Below, in pieces: positions 20,599 through 29,631 of a DNA stretch of 64,000 nt. The stretch spans positions 992,001 through 1,056,000 of the forward strand of contig CAVWVW010000003.1 of assembly GCA_963758555.1 (NCBI GenBank), given 5' to 3'. Each line of letters opens with the position of its first letter. Positions within the stretch are counted from its first letter, which is position 1. Source of the DNA: CAIUMH01 sp963758555 (GTDB lineage Bacteria; Actinomycetota; Acidimicrobiia; Acidimicrobiales; RAAP-2). Position numbers and translations under genes: made by a program. Under the pieces are notes generated by a model, which saw nothing but the letters and a program-made list of their open reading frames with translations, made no database searches and had not been told where the DNA came from.

Positions 20599-21786
20599 TC
20601 GGGTGCAGCGGCGGAGGGAGCCTCGTCGAGGTGCGCCATGAACGAGGCGTGGTTGCGCACCATCTCGGCGACCGAGTCTCCGCCGAACTTGCGCACCGCC
20701 TCATTGGCCAGCACCAGCGCCACCATCGACTCGGCCACGACCCCGAGGGCCGGCACGGCGGTCACGTCGGTTCGCTCCTTGAAGGAGACCGTCGACTCCT
20801 TCGTCGCCACGTCGACCGTCTCGAGCACCGGGCGGTTCAACGTAGCCAAGGGCTTCATGGCTGCTCGGAGCGCCAGCAGGCTCCCTGTGGTCATGCCCCC
20901 CTCGATACCCCCGGCCCGTGCGGTCTGCCGCACGAAGCCGCCAGCCGCCTGGTCGTCGGGGTCATAGGTGATGGCGTCGTGGGCGACGCTGCCCAGCATG
21001 GCTGCTTGGTCGAAGGCACGACCCAGCTCGACGCCCTTGACAGCCTGGATGCTCATGACCGCCTGAGCCAAGAGGCCATCGATCTTGCGGTCGTAGTGCA
21101 CGTGGCTCCCGAGACCGACGGGCACGCCGTAGCCGAGGACCTCAGTGATCCCGCCGAGCGAGTCCCCCACCTTGGCCGCCGCCTTGATGGCGCTCACCAT
21201 CTCGGCTGACGTCGAAGCGTCGAAGCAGCGAACCTCGTCGCCATCGATCCGCTCAAGATCACCGGGAACCGGACGAGCGTCGTCGTCGGTCTTGACCGTG
21301 CCGAGCTGGACGGTGTGGCTCAGGATCGAGGTGCCCAGCTCGGCCAAGAGGAGCTTGGCCACCGCACCGGCAGCCACACGAGCCGCCGTCTCACGAGCGG
21401 AGGCCCGCTCCAGGACGTCGCGTGCGTCATCAAAGCCGTACTTCTGCATGCCCACCAGGTCGGCATGACCCGGCCGCGGCTTGGTCAGGATCTTCTCGGG
21501 AGAGCCAGGGTGAGGCGACATCTGCTCAGTCCACTTCGGCCACTCGGTGTTCTTGATCTCGATGGCGACGGGCGAGCCCAGGGTCCGGCCGTGGCGGATG
21601 CCGGCGACCAAGACGATCTCGTCGACCTCGAAGCGCATGCGAGGGCCTCGGCCGAAGCCCAAGCCGCCGGCGGGCCAGCTCATCTTGGATCTGCTTCTCG
21701 GTCACGCGCAGACCGGCGGGCAATCCCTCAATCGTGACGACCAAGGCTTGGCCGTGGGATTCACCGGCGGTCAGGAAGCGCAGCAT
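20595..21786 (-). CDS. aroC: Chorismate synthase, split by a frameshift
   Basis: FMN-dependent last step of the shikimate pathway. The N-terminal frame has LRFLTAGESHGQALVV and QDELARRRLG; the second frame continues GFGRGPRMRFEVDEI, SGVRHGRTLGSP-like GIRHGRTLGSPVAIEI, RASARETAARVAAGA and IEGGMTTGS. One surplus base at 21658-21660 (CTTGGGCTTCGG) makes the break; corrected length is 396 residues, normal for the family. The ATG is preceded by TAGGCT and a six-base spacer, so the whole aro-efp-nusB unit probably starts from a leaderless mRNA. Confidence 0.93.
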
Positions 21787-21792
21787 GGCTCA

Positions 21793-21798
21793 AGCCTA
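21793..21798 (-). promoter_or_regulatory. Leaderless -10 element of aroC
   Basis: TAGGCT on the minus strand, six bases before the aroC ATG; no ribosome binding site is visible. Probable promoter of aroC-aroK-aroB-aroQ-pepP-efp-nusB. Confidence 0.6.
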
Positions 21799-21834
21799 CG
21801 TCCCCAGGGGCCGGGTCACGGGCCCCAGAATCGC

Positions 21835-22479
21835 CTACTGGGCGTAGTAGGGGTTGGCTCCAGAAGCATGATCGGTCACGTCGACGATCTGCGTGACCTC
21901 GGGGACCTGCTCAAGCAAGATCACTTCGATGCCTTGGCTGAGCGTGGCCCGACTGCCTGCGCAACCCTGGCACCCACCCGACAGCGCCAGGTAGGCCACG
22001 CCGGCGTCGGCGTCGAGCGCCACCAGATCGGCCCGACCGCCGTGAGCGGCGATCGAGGGGTTGACCTCACGCTCCAGCACGTCAGCCAGCTTTGTCGCCA
22101 GCTCCCCGTCGAGGCCCTGGGCCAGGACCTCTGCCGGTACGCCTGGAGCAAGCTCCTCGGGCGTCGGGTTGTTCGGGTTGATCATGACGAGGCCGCCGCC
22201 ACCCTCCTCGGAGAACTCGAGGCGGGCGCCCGTGAGGCGAGCGACGCTGGTCGACGGCACGACGATGGTGAGGTCTCCATCGACCACCAGGGCATCGTCG
22301 TCGCCGGCATCGGCAGAGCTCTGGAAGTACAGGTCGTAGGTGAACTTGCCCGCCTCGACACCTCGCACCTCGATCCAGAGCGACAGCGATTCGCCGCCTG
22401 GCTCGTTGGCGAGCGCATCGCGCACGATGCCCTTGGCCTCATCGGTGACGGATACCAGCTGCTCAGTGATCTGCGACAT
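21835..22479 (-). CDS. NfuA-like iron-sulphur cluster carrier protein
   Basis: 214 residues with two parts. The N-terminal half resembles an A-type (HesB/IscA) scaffold fold but has no cysteine, as in NfuA. The C-terminal half is a NifU-like domain with the cluster-binding GGCQGCAGSRATLSQGIE and HGGRADLVALD. I infer a carrier for 4Fe-4S clusters. The ATG has TAGACT six bases upstream, so it is probably leaderless, back to back with the promoter of the gene at 22535. Both Cys of the CxxC are present. Confidence 0.85.
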   Translation of the reverse strand: MSQITEQLVSVTDEAKGIVRDALANEPGGESLSLWIEVRGVEAGKFTYDLYFQSSADAGDDDALVVDGDLTIVVPSTSVARLTGARLEFSEEGGGGLVMINPNNPTPEELAPGVPAEVLAQGLDGELATKLADVLEREVNPSIAAHGGRADLVALDADAGVAYLALSGGCQGCAGSRATLSQGIEVILLEQVPEVTQIVDVTDHASGANPYYAQ

Positions 22480-22485
22480 GTCGCC

Positions 22486-22491
22486 AGTCTA
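22486..22491 (-). promoter_or_regulatory. Leaderless -10 element of the NfuA-like gene
   Basis: TAGACT on the minus strand followed by six bases and the ATG at 22479. Confidence 0.6.
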
Positions 22492-22521
22492 CGGTCGGGT
22501 GGCCCGCTGCATGCCACGCAC

Positions 22522-22527
22522 TATCGT
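22522..22527 (+). promoter_or_regulatory. Leaderless -10 element of the gene at 22535
   Basis: TATCGT, seven-base spacer, then GTG. It fixes the start of the cysteine-rich protein, because several longer in-frame starts exist. Confidence 0.6.
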
Positions 22528-22534
22528 CCCGATC

Positions 22535-23290
22535 GTGGCGAAGGCTCCCAAAGACACCCATGAGTGGCTCAGCTTCGATGATGAGGGAGAAGAGCGGACC
22601 TGGCGTTTCGACGTCACCTTCCTAGAGAGTCGTTGGACGTGCATCTTCGGGGCGGGTTGCCAGGGAGTCCTGACCGAACTGAGTCCGGAGCTCGTCCAAG
22701 GCTGCTGCAGCTACGGCGCTCACCTCGTCGATGACGACGATGCAGCGAAGGTCCTGGCCGCCGCCGAGCGCCTGACCCCAGAGGACTGGCAGTTCGCGAA
22801 CCAAGCCCCTGAGGCGCTCATCGCCAAGAACGAGGCGGGTGATCTGGTCACTGCCCTCGTTGACGACGCCTGCGTGTTCCTCAATCGCCCAGACTTCGAT
22901 CGAGGAGCCGGGTGTGCGTTCCACGTGGCTGCCGAGCGCGTCGGCGAGCACTACGTGGCGTGGAAGCCCGAGGTCTGCTGGCAGCTCCCCCTTCGGCGAG
23001 AAGACGAGGTCGGGGTCGACGGCTTCGTCACCACCTCGATCGGTCAGTGGGATCGCCGCCACTGGGGCGAGGGTGGCGACGAGTTCGCCTGGTGGTGCAC
23101 CGAAGATCCCGCGGCGTTCGTCGGACGCGAGCGAGTGGTCGACGCCATGGCGGTCGAGCTCACCGAGATGGTGGGCGCTCGGGTCTACGAGAGGCTGCTG
23201 GCGGCGCTCGACGCCCGCCAAGCTCGCTTGGAGCAGGGCGTCAGGCTCGAGCACCCCGTGGTGCGCAAGGCGATGAAGAAGAAGGCCTAG
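22535..23290 (+). CDS. Cysteine-rich conserved protein of unknown function
   Basis: 251 residues. A cluster of cysteines, in CIFGAGCQGVL and VQGCCSYGAHL, followed by later Cys in DDACVFLN, GAGCAFH, PEVCWQLP and WWCTED, suggests a metal or iron-sulphur site. The pattern recalls DUF3109/YkgJ-type proteins, but I am not sure of the family. WCTEDPAAFVG near the end is also distinctive. Start is the GTG with TATCGT seven bases upstream. Divergent from the NfuA-like gene, which could point to a shared metal-cluster theme (inference). Its TAG overlaps the stop of the convergent small gene. Confidence 0.75.
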   Translation: MAKAPKDTHEWLSFDDEGEERTWRFDVTFLESRWTCIFGAGCQGVLTELSPELVQGCCSYGAHLVDDDDAAKVLAAAERLTPEDWQFANQAPEALIAKNEAGDLVTALVDDACVFLNRPDFDRGAGCAFHVAAERVGEHYVAWKPEVCWQLPLRREDEVGVDGFVTTSIGQWDRRHWGEGGDEFAWWCTEDPAAFVGRERVVDAMAVELTEMVGARVYERLLAALDARQARLEQGVRLEHPVVRKAMKKKA

Positions 23291-23499
23291 ACCCGCTCGT
23301 CATCGAGCGGGTCGTGCTCGTCGCTCGTCGTCGGTGTCTCGCCGAGGATGCGGTCGTAGTCGTCCTCGTCGGCCAGGCACCACGATGCGTGGGTGTCGTC
23401 GGGCTCGGCGCCACATTCGGGGCAGGTCTTCGACTCCGCGCCAAAGGACCTCTTCAAGCTGCGCGCCTCTTCGAACCGGCGGTGTCGACCCTTTTTCAC
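23287..23499 (-). CDS. Small zinc-ribbon-like protein, unknown function
   Basis: 70 residues: a basic N-terminus (KKGRHRRFEEARSLKRSF) followed by CPECGAEPDDTHASWC, a likely zinc-binding knuckle with three Cys and one His, and an acidic tail. I do not recognise a named family. The GTG start has GAGGAG about eight bases upstream. Convergent with, and sharing stop-codon bases with, the cysteine-rich gene at 22535-23290. Confidence 0.65.
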   Translation of the reverse strand: MKKGRHRRFEEARSLKRSFGAESKTCPECGAEPDDTHASWCLADEDDYDRILGETPTTSDEHDPLDDERV

Positions 23500-23648
23500 A
23501 CCCGACTCCTCACTGCCCCGTGGGGGGCTGCTCGGCCTCGCTGCCGGTGCTCCCCGCGTCTGAACGGTCGAACCAGTCTACCGGGGCGCCACGCTCCGGG
23601 GTCGGCGTGGTGATCAGCCGATACCATCCGCTCAACGAAGGAGGCCTC

Positions 23649-23873
23649 ATGTCGGAGACATTCGAGCCAGCAGCCATGATCGAGCGTTTCGCCGAAAGGG
23701 CTCGGGCTGTGAAGGATCGTGGCATCCCGCCCATCGAGGGCCCCGAGCGGCAGGCTTTCGTCAAGCGAGCCCAGCAGGACTTCATGGACTACGCCATGCT
23801 CGCCGACGCCACCGCGGAGCTCACCGATGGCATCTTGACCTTGCGCATCGATCTGCGACCAAAGGCGTCCTGA
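23649..23873 (+). CDS. Small conserved protein, unknown function
   Basis: 74 residues starting MSETFEPAAMIERFAERAR, then VKDRGIPPIEGPERQAFVKR and QQDFMDYAMLADATAELTDG. No motif of known function; the tail TLRIDLRPKAS is beta-like. A strong ribosome site GAAGGAGG ends five bases before the ATG, which sets the start against longer readings in the same frame. It stands alone between the zinc-ribbon gene and the lipoprotein gene; resemblance to short actinobacterial conserved proteins is only an impression. Confidence 0.7.
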   Translation: MSETFEPAAMIERFAERARAVKDRGIPPIEGPERQAFVKRAQQDFMDYAMLADATAELTDGILTLRIDLRPKAS

Positions 23874-23901
23874 GGACCCCGCTGATCGCTCGCACGCTCG
23901 C

Positions 23902-24417
23902 TCAGGGCGTTGCCCCGGTCGCTCCCCCGGCGCTCGAAGCGCCCTCGGTGTTGCCTCCCACCTTCGAGAGCGGCCTGCCCAGCACCGCCTCGACCCGTGC
24001 CGTTCCCTCTGACAGGCTCGCGAGGCCAGAAGCCTGCTGGTGGGCGAAGGTGGCTCGGGCCGTCGCCGAGCTGGGGACGGCGTAGCAGCTGTGCGCCGCG
24101 GCTCCGAGCGAGCCGTAGGCCTGGGCCAAGAGCGCAGACGCCTGGGTGTCCGGGGTCGGCAGCACGCTGTTGGCCTGCTCGACATCGACGAGGTAGACGC
24201 CGCACGCCGTTCGCACCTCGGCTGGCGTGCCGCTGCTGACGACTGTGGCGGCTCGGGCTGCGTCTTGCTGCATGGTTCGAACGGTCAAGCCGAACGAGGT
24301 CCCCTTGACCCACGTGGTCATCTGCTCAGCCGGCGTACCGCTCTGGTCGGCGCCCGCACACCCCGTCAAGAGCGCCGACGCCACCAGAGCGAAGGCACCG
24401 GCGGCGCGCAGCCTCAC
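23902..24417 (-). CDS. Putative lipoprotein, unknown function
   Basis: 171 residues with a short signal peptide and lipobox LLTGC (Cys near residue 20), so it is probably anchored outside the membrane. The rest is alanine-rich and helical, with single Cys residues in RTACGVYLV and AHSCYAVP that could pair as a disulphide; the C-terminus is Gly/Ala/Ser-rich. No enzymatic motif is seen. Its GTG overlaps the tyrS stop (GTGA), so it is translated with tyrS, though a functional link is not obvious. Confidence 0.8.
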   Translation of the reverse strand: MRLRAAGAFALVASALLTGCAGADQSGTPAEQMTTWVKGTSFGLTVRTMQQDAARAATVVSSGTPAEVRTACGVYLVDVEQANSVLPTPDTQASALLAQAYGSLGAAAHSCYAVPSSATARATFAHQQASGLASLSEGTARVEAVLGRPLSKVGGNTEGASSAGGATGATP

Positions 24418-25703
24418 TCGGCGATGACCACGTGGTACGAGCGCTTGCCCCGACGGAGCACCACGAAGCGACCGTGGAGCAGATCAGCGGGGCCGACGGT
24501 GGCATCAAGGCCGCTGCGGACCTGGTCGTTGACCGACGCCCCGCCCTGCTCGATGGTTCGGCGAGCCTCTGCCTTTGAAGAGACGAGTCCCGACTGCTCA
24601 AGCAGATCGATCAGCAGAGGCTCGCTCTCAAGCCGCCCCCGTGCGAGGGTCGAGCTCGGCACGTCTTCGATCACGTCAAGCAGCGTGGCCTCCTCCAACG
24701 AGGCCACCCTTCCTCCGAAGAGCGCGGCCGACGCCTCCTCCGCACGCTGGCGGGCCTCGGTGCCGTGGACGAGGTCGACGACCGACGCCCCGAGCGCCCG
24801 TTGCGCAGCGCGCTCGTGCGGACGCTCGAGGGTCAGCGCGTCGAGGGCGTCGATCTCCTCGAGGCTCAAGAACGTCAGATAGCGCAGGTAGGTGCCCACC
24901 ACCTCATCTTCGGCCGTCAAGAAGAACTGGTAGAGGGCGTACGGGCTGGTGCGCTCAGCGTCGAGCCACACGCGCTCGTTGCCCGCCTCGGACTTGCCGA
25001 ACTTCGTGCCGTCAGCCTTCGTGAGCAGCGGCGAGGTGAAGCCGAAGGCGTGGTCACCTGATCGCTTGCGCACCAGCTCGGCCCCCAGCGTGATGTTGCC
25101 CCACTGGTCGGAACCGCCGATCTGGAGCGTGCAGCCGTGGTCCTCGTTCAGACGAGCGAAGTCAAAGGCCTGGAGCAGCATGTAGGAGAACTCGGTGAAG
25201 CTGATCCCCTGGTCGGGTCGCTCGAGGCGCGAGCGGACTGACTCCTTGGCCACCATCTGATTGACCGTGAAGTGCTTGCCGACGTCTCTGAGGAAGCCCA
25301 GGAGGTCCTGGCTGGCCAGCCACGCCGCGTTGTCCAAGAGCAGCGCCTGCGAGGAACCTGCGCTTGGCTCGAAGTCCAAGAAGCGCGACAGCTGGCGCTC
25401 GATGCCCCCGACGTTGGCCTGGATCTCCTCGACGCTGAGCAGGGGGCGCTCGGTCGCCTTCCCCCCTGGATCGCCGATCATCCCCGTGCCACCACCCAAG
25501 AGGGCGATCGGCCGGTTGCCTCCCCGCTGGAGACGTCGCAACGTGCAGACCTGGAGCAGATGGCCCACGTGCAGGCTGTCGGCGGTGGGGTCGAAACCGG
25601 CATAGGCGGTCACGGAACCGGCGTCGAGCAGCTCGAAGACGGCCTCATCGGTCACCTGGTGGATGAGGCCGCGAGCGGCGAGGTCCTGAGAGGTAGTCGT
25701 CAT
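24414..25703 (-). CDS. tyrS: Tyrosyl-tRNA synthetase
   Basis: Class I aminoacyl-tRNA synthetase, 429 residues. The HIGH-type motif is PTADSLHVGHLL near residue 40, YAGFDP binds tyrosine, the tyrosine-recognition helix reads FSYMLLQAFDF, QIGGSDQWGNI is the specificity region, and the KMSKS-type motif is KFGKSEAGN. A C-terminal S4 domain is present (SKAEARRTIEQGGASVND). No T-box leader is visible in the 62 bases upstream. Confidence 0.97.
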   Translation of the reverse strand: MTTTSQDLAARGLIHQVTDEAVFELLDAGSVTAYAGFDPTADSLHVGHLLQVCTLRRLQRGGNRPIALLGGGTGMIGDPGGKATERPLLSVEEIQANVGGIERQLSRFLDFEPSAGSSQALLLDNAAWLASQDLLGFLRDVGKHFTVNQMVAKESVRSRLERPDQGISFTEFSYMLLQAFDFARLNEDHGCTLQIGGSDQWGNITLGAELVRKRSGDHAFGFTSPLLTKADGTKFGKSEAGNERVWLDAERTSPYALYQFFLTAEDEVVGTYLRYLTFLSLEEIDALDALTLERPHERAAQRALGASVVDLVHGTEARQRAEEASAALFGGRVASLEEATLLDVIEDVPSSTLARGRLESEPLLIDLLEQSGLVSSKAEARRTIEQGGASVNDQVRSGLDATVGPADLLHGRFVVLRRGKRSYHVVIAE

Positions 25704-25752
25704 CGCAGCACAGAGCCTGCCATATCGCCCCGGCGCCTTCGGGCGTCCTGGC

Positions 25753-25758
25753 TAGCCT
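25753..25758 (+). promoter_or_regulatory. Leaderless -10 element of the carotenoid-oxygenase-like gene
   Basis: TAGCCT, seven-base spacer, then the GTG at 25766; no ribosome binding site. Confidence 0.6.
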
Positions 25759-25765
25759 CTGGCAC

Positions 25766-27154
25766 GTGCCGCGCACCTCACCTGACCTCGAGCTGCCAGC
25801 TCTCCCACCAACGTCGAACCCCGCCTTGAGCGGTTGGCGCGCACCGATCAGGGCCGAGATCACCTCGCCTGGCCCCTTCGCCGTCGCAGGGGCATTGCCT
25901 CCGGGTCTCGAGGGACGCCTGGTGTTCCTCGGACCGAACCCTGTCGTCGTGCCGGACCCGTCGAGCTACGACCCGCGCGACGGCGACGGCATGCTCCACG
26001 CCATCGAGATCCGCGACGGGTCTCCCGTCGAGCAGCGGAGCCGGCTGATCGTGACCCGCCACCTCGTCGAGCTCTTGGGAGCTCGAGCGCCCTCAGGACC
26101 CTTGGAAGCCGCAGGGCCGGTGGCCTCTCGCGCGCTGGCCAAGCTGGCCTCGCGCCTCGTGGCGCTCGACGGCGAGGGGCTCGGCTATCGAGTCGGCGCC
26201 GATCTCACCACAGCGTGCGTCGAGGACTTCGACGCCATGCTGACCACGCCCATGGGCACCCAAGTGCTCCTCGACCCGGCCTCGGGAGACGCCTGGTTCC
26301 TCGGCGTCGATCCCTTGGGGCCTCCGTGGCTCCGGCTCCACCGCCTCAGCCGCCAAGGCATCGTGCTCGACACCCTCGAGATCGAGATGCCCTCGTGGCT
26401 CGTCGAGCCAGCGCTCGGTCTCTTCCATGATCGAGCGGTCATCGCCGAATCCAGCATCGCCTCGCCGGTCCCTCGAGGCGACGACGACGCCATCGGCGCC
26501 TTGCGGTTCGACCCGACCGCTCCGACCCGCCTCGGCACGGTGGTCCTCGACGACCTCGAGGCCGGAGTCAGCTGGGCGACGATGGAGCCTGGCCACGTCG
26601 TCAGCATCGGCGCCACGAGGCAAGGTCCCGAGGGCCCGACGAGCTTTGCCCTCCGCTCCTCGCCCCCACGGGCTGCTGACGCGAGTTGGTGGCCTCCCGG
26701 TGGGCGCGGCTACCTCGAGCGCCTAGCAATGGATGACACGACGCACAGCGTCGGTGTGACCCGCCTCGACGACCTCGTGCTCGACTCGCTGGGAGGAGAC
26801 GCTCTCGTGCACGCCGAGGATCGGCGCTTCCTCTACGCCGTCACCGCTACCAGGTCAGGCGACGAGGGGGCGCTCGTGGTCAAGTACGACGTGTCCGATG
26901 GCTCGGCGGAGCGCCGAGCGGTCCCCGAGAACCTGGTGGTCGATGAGCCGCAGTTCATCAGAGACCCCGAGGGGCACAGCGACGAGGAGGGCTGGGTGGT
27001 CCTGCATGCTGTCGATCGGTCGAACGACACCAGCCAGCTCATCGTCCTCGACGCGACTGGCTTCTCCGGTCGACCGACCTCGGTGGTGACGCTCCCCACT
27101 CGGCTGCCCACGGGGATCCGCGGGCTCTTCCTGTCCCCTGAGGAGTACCGCTAG
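25766..27154 (+). CDS. Carotenoid cleavage oxygenase-like protein with degenerate iron site
   Basis: 462 residues resembling the RPE65/carotenoid oxygenase beta-propeller. The N-terminal signature GALPPGLEGRLVFLGPNP and RDGDGMLHAIEI matches the GxxPxxLxG ... RNGPNP ... DGDGMxH pattern. Of the four iron-ligand histidines, only the one in FHDRAVIAES is clearly kept. The AHPxxDPxTGE position reads TTPMGTQVLLDPASGD, and the C-terminal GFHG reads PTGIRGLF. Catalysis as a normal oxygenase is therefore doubtful. It converges on menD and the two stop codons overlap. Confidence 0.75.
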   Translation: MPRTSPDLELPALPPTSNPALSGWRAPIRAEITSPGPFAVAGALPPGLEGRLVFLGPNPVVVPDPSSYDPRDGDGMLHAIEIRDGSPVEQRSRLIVTRHLVELLGARAPSGPLEAAGPVASRALAKLASRLVALDGEGLGYRVGADLTTACVEDFDAMLTTPMGTQVLLDPASGDAWFLGVDPLGPPWLRLHRLSRQGIVLDTLEIEMPSWLVEPALGLFHDRAVIAESSIASPVPRGDDDAIGALRFDPTAPTRLGTVVLDDLEAGVSWATMEPGHVVSIGATRQGPEGPTSFALRSSPPRAADASWWPPGGRGYLERLAMDDTTHSVGVTRLDDLVLDSLGGDALVHAEDRRFLYAVTATRSGDEGALVVKYDVSDGSAERRAVPENLVVDEPQFIRDPEGHSDEEGWVVLHAVDRSNDTSQLIVLDATGFSGRPTSVVTLPTRLPTGIRGLFLSPEEYR

Positions 27155-28869
27155 GCCAGCGCTCTGCTCGCCGCCGCACCGACGCCAGCGTGGAGAGCCT
27201 CATGGATCTCGACGTTCTCATCTCGGTCCGGGACTGTGGCGATGACCACGGTGACACCGCCGGCCGTGCGACTCTGCGTGAGGGCGTCGTCGAGCTCGAG
27301 TCGCGTCGCCGCGGAGCGGGTGGCGATGCCGAAGCCCCGGGCAACCTCTTCGATCGAGACCCTCGGTGGCGTGCCGAAGAGCTGTTCGAAGCGCTCGTGA
27401 CCGACCGCGTCGTGCTGTGGGAGAAACGAGAAGATGCCTCCGCCGCTGTTGTCGAGCACCACGATGGTCAAGGAGACCGCGTCGCTGCCCTGATCGACCA
27501 GCGCCGAGACGTCGTGGAGGAAGGCCAGATCGCCGACCAGGCACACGGTGGCACCGGTGTGGCCGGCGGCCACTCCCATGGCTGTCGAGACCACGCCGTC
27601 GATGCCGTTCGCTCCTCGATTGGCGATCACCAGCGCGGGATCGTCGGTGATCGCACCGAACCACTCGAGGTCGCGAATCGGCATGGAAGAGGAGCACACG
27701 AGCACCTCGTCCCCCAAGAGGCTCGTCGAGAGCAAGCGGGCCACTGCCGGCTCGCTGAGCACCGGGGTCCCAAGAGCCCGCTCGAGCACGCCCTGCGCCG
27801 CGAGGTCGGCTCGCCGCCAGCTCTCGAGCCACGTCGCGGGGGCCGGAGCCTCGTTCGAGGCCATGGCGGCCACCAGGCCAGCTGGCTCTCCGAGGACGAA
27901 GGTCGCTGCGGTGCGCTGTGGGTGCCGAGCCGGACCGTCGTTGCCCAGCACGAGGATCTCCGCCCCGCTCGACGCCGAGTCGGCGATGAGCTCACCGAGG
28001 ACCTTGGAAGCTGGTGGTGCCCCGGCCAGGATGAGCCGCTCGGCTCGGAGCGCCTCACGCACGGCGGGCTCACGGAGGAAGCTGTCGGCCGCAGCGATCA
28101 CCACCTCATCGCTCCGTCGACAGCCAGAGCGAGGATCGGCGATCACCGGCCAGCTGAGCTGGCGCGCCGCGTCGAGCAGCACGCTTGGCCGGCCGATCCC
28201 CTCGCCGGCCACGACCACGGTGCGACGAGCCGACGTCGAGCCTGCAGGCTCCGCGCTGTGGAGCGGAGCGTCGACGTCGTACCACGCTCGCTCGCCGGCT
28301 CGCCGTGGAGGCAGAGGGCCGACCTCGCCGAGGAGCGGCTCGACGAACGCCAGGTTGAGGTGCACCGGTCCCGGTCGGCCGTGCACCCCGGCTGCCTCGA
28401 GCACCGCTCGACTCGCCAGGGGTCGCCACTCGGTGTCGTCGAGAGCGTGGACCGGACCGGGGTCGAGCGCAAGCCTCACGTGCGCTCCGTAGAGGTCGCG
28501 CTGACGGATGGTCTGCGGTGCGCCGATCTCATGGAGCTCGGGAGGGCGGTCTGCCGTGGCGATCAGCAGGGGAACGCGATCGAGCGAGGCCTCGACCACC
28601 GAAGCGAGCAGCTCGGCCGCCGCCGTGCCAGAGGTCACGACGACGAGGACCGGGCGCGTGGTGATCCGAGCGAGCCCCTGAGCGAAGAAGCCGGCGGAGC
28701 GCTCGTCCAGGCGGACGTGGAGGCGCAGCTCGCTCGCCGCGATCGCCAGCGCCAACGGCGTCGAGCGGGAGCCAGGGCACAGCACAGCGTCCGTCACCCC
28801 GCTGGCGAGGAGCTCATCGACGAAGGTGGCGCAGAACGTGGCCTGGCGCGAAGGGATCGCTACGCTCAT
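27151..28869 (-). CDS. menD: SEPHCHC synthase MenD
   Basis: Thiamine diphosphate enzyme that adds a succinyl semialdehyde unit to isochorismate in menaquinone synthesis. 572 residues: N-terminal CPGSRSTPLALA and HVRLDERSAGFFAQGLA (catalytic Glu region), central NAD-like domain, and C-terminal diphosphate site VGDLAFLHDVSAL with LDNSGGGIFSFLP. The ATG at 28869 is preceded by AGAGGA; a TTG one codon earlier is possible. Its first codons overlap the promoter of the divergent menH. Confidence 0.95.
   Translation of the reverse strand: MSVAIPSRQATFCATFVDELLASGVTDAVLCPGSRSTPLALAIAASELRLHVRLDERSAGFFAQGLARITTRPVLVVVTSGTAAAELLASVVEASLDRVPLLIATADRPPELHEIGAPQTIRQRDLYGAHVRLALDPGPVHALDDTEWRPLASRAVLEAAGVHGRPGPVHLNLAFVEPLLGEVGPLPPRRAGERAWYDVDAPLHSAEPAGSTSARRTVVVAGEGIGRPSVLLDAARQLSWPVIADPRSGCRRSDEVVIAAADSFLREPAVREALRAERLILAGAPPASKVLGELIADSASSGAEILVLGNDGPARHPQRTAATFVLGEPAGLVAAMASNEAPAPATWLESWRRADLAAQGVLERALGTPVLSEPAVARLLSTSLLGDEVLVCSSSMPIRDLEWFGAITDDPALVIANRGANGIDGVVSTAMGVAAGHTGATVCLVGDLAFLHDVSALVDQGSDAVSLTIVVLDNSGGGIFSFLPQHDAVGHERFEQLFGTPPRVSIEEVARGFGIATRSAATRLELDDALTQSRTAGGVTVVIATVPDRDENVEIHEALHAGVGAAASRALA
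28861..28866 (+). promoter_or_regulatory. Leaderless -10 element of menH, inside menD
   Basis: TACGCT with an eight-base spacer to the menH GTG at 28875. It lies within the first codons of the divergent menD, so the two genes interlock. Confidence 0.5.
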
Positions 28870-28874
28870 CAACG

Positions 28875-29631
28875 GTGTCCTCTCTCGCTACCGACCAGTG
28901 GGGATCAGGATCCCTCATCGTTGCATGCCACGGCTTCACCCAGACGGCGCAGTCGTGGGGGGCCTTCGGTGAGCAGCTGGGCACGCGCCATCGGATCATC
29001 GCCGTTGATCTCCCTGGTCACGGCCGTTCAGCAGCGATCACGACCTCGCTCGAGGAGACCGCCGAGCTCGTGCTGGCCGTTGCTGACGGCGAGCCCTTCG
29101 ACCTGCTTGGCTACTCGCTCGGCGCCCGGATCGCCTTGACCCTGGCGCTGACAAAGCCTGCTGCGCTTCACAGGCTGGTCCTCATCGGAGCCTCTCCCGG
29201 CATCGCTGATGCGAGCGGCTCGAAAGGCGCGCAAGGAGGCCGACGACGCTCTTGCCACCGAGATCGAGGCTGAAGACGACCTCGACGCCTTCTTGGGTCG
29301 CTGGCTGCGCCAACCGATGTTCGCCACCCTGGCTCGCAGCAACGGTGCGCTGGACTCTCGAAAGACGAACACCGTCCACGGCCTGGCCACGAGCCTTCGC
29401 ACCCTCGGCGTGGGAAATCAGGAGCCTTCGTGGAGTCGGCTCGGAACGATCGAGACCCCCACGTTGGCGCTCGTCGGGATCGGCGACACTCGGTTCACCG
29501 CCACCAACCTGGCCATGGTCGACGCCCTGGGCGATGCCACGATGTCGCTGGTCCCAGGCGCCCGCCACGCGTGTCACCTCGAGCAGCCGTCGCTCTCTGC
29601 TCGCCTGGTGCTCGACTGGCTCGACGGCTAA
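28875..29631 (+). CDS. menH: SHCHC synthase MenH (alpha/beta hydrolase), split by a frameshift
   Basis: Second committed enzyme of menaquinone synthesis, acting on the MenD product. The first frame has VACHGFTQTAQSW, DLPGHGRS and the nucleophile elbow DLLGYSLGARIAL, then LIGASPGIAD. The second frame continues ARKARKEADDALATEIEAED, FLGRWLRQPMFATL, and the catalytic Asp/His segments GIGDTRF and ARHACHLEQP. One surplus base at about 29208-29212 breaks it; corrected length 251 residues. Its TAA overlaps the convergent menA stop. Confidence 0.9.
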
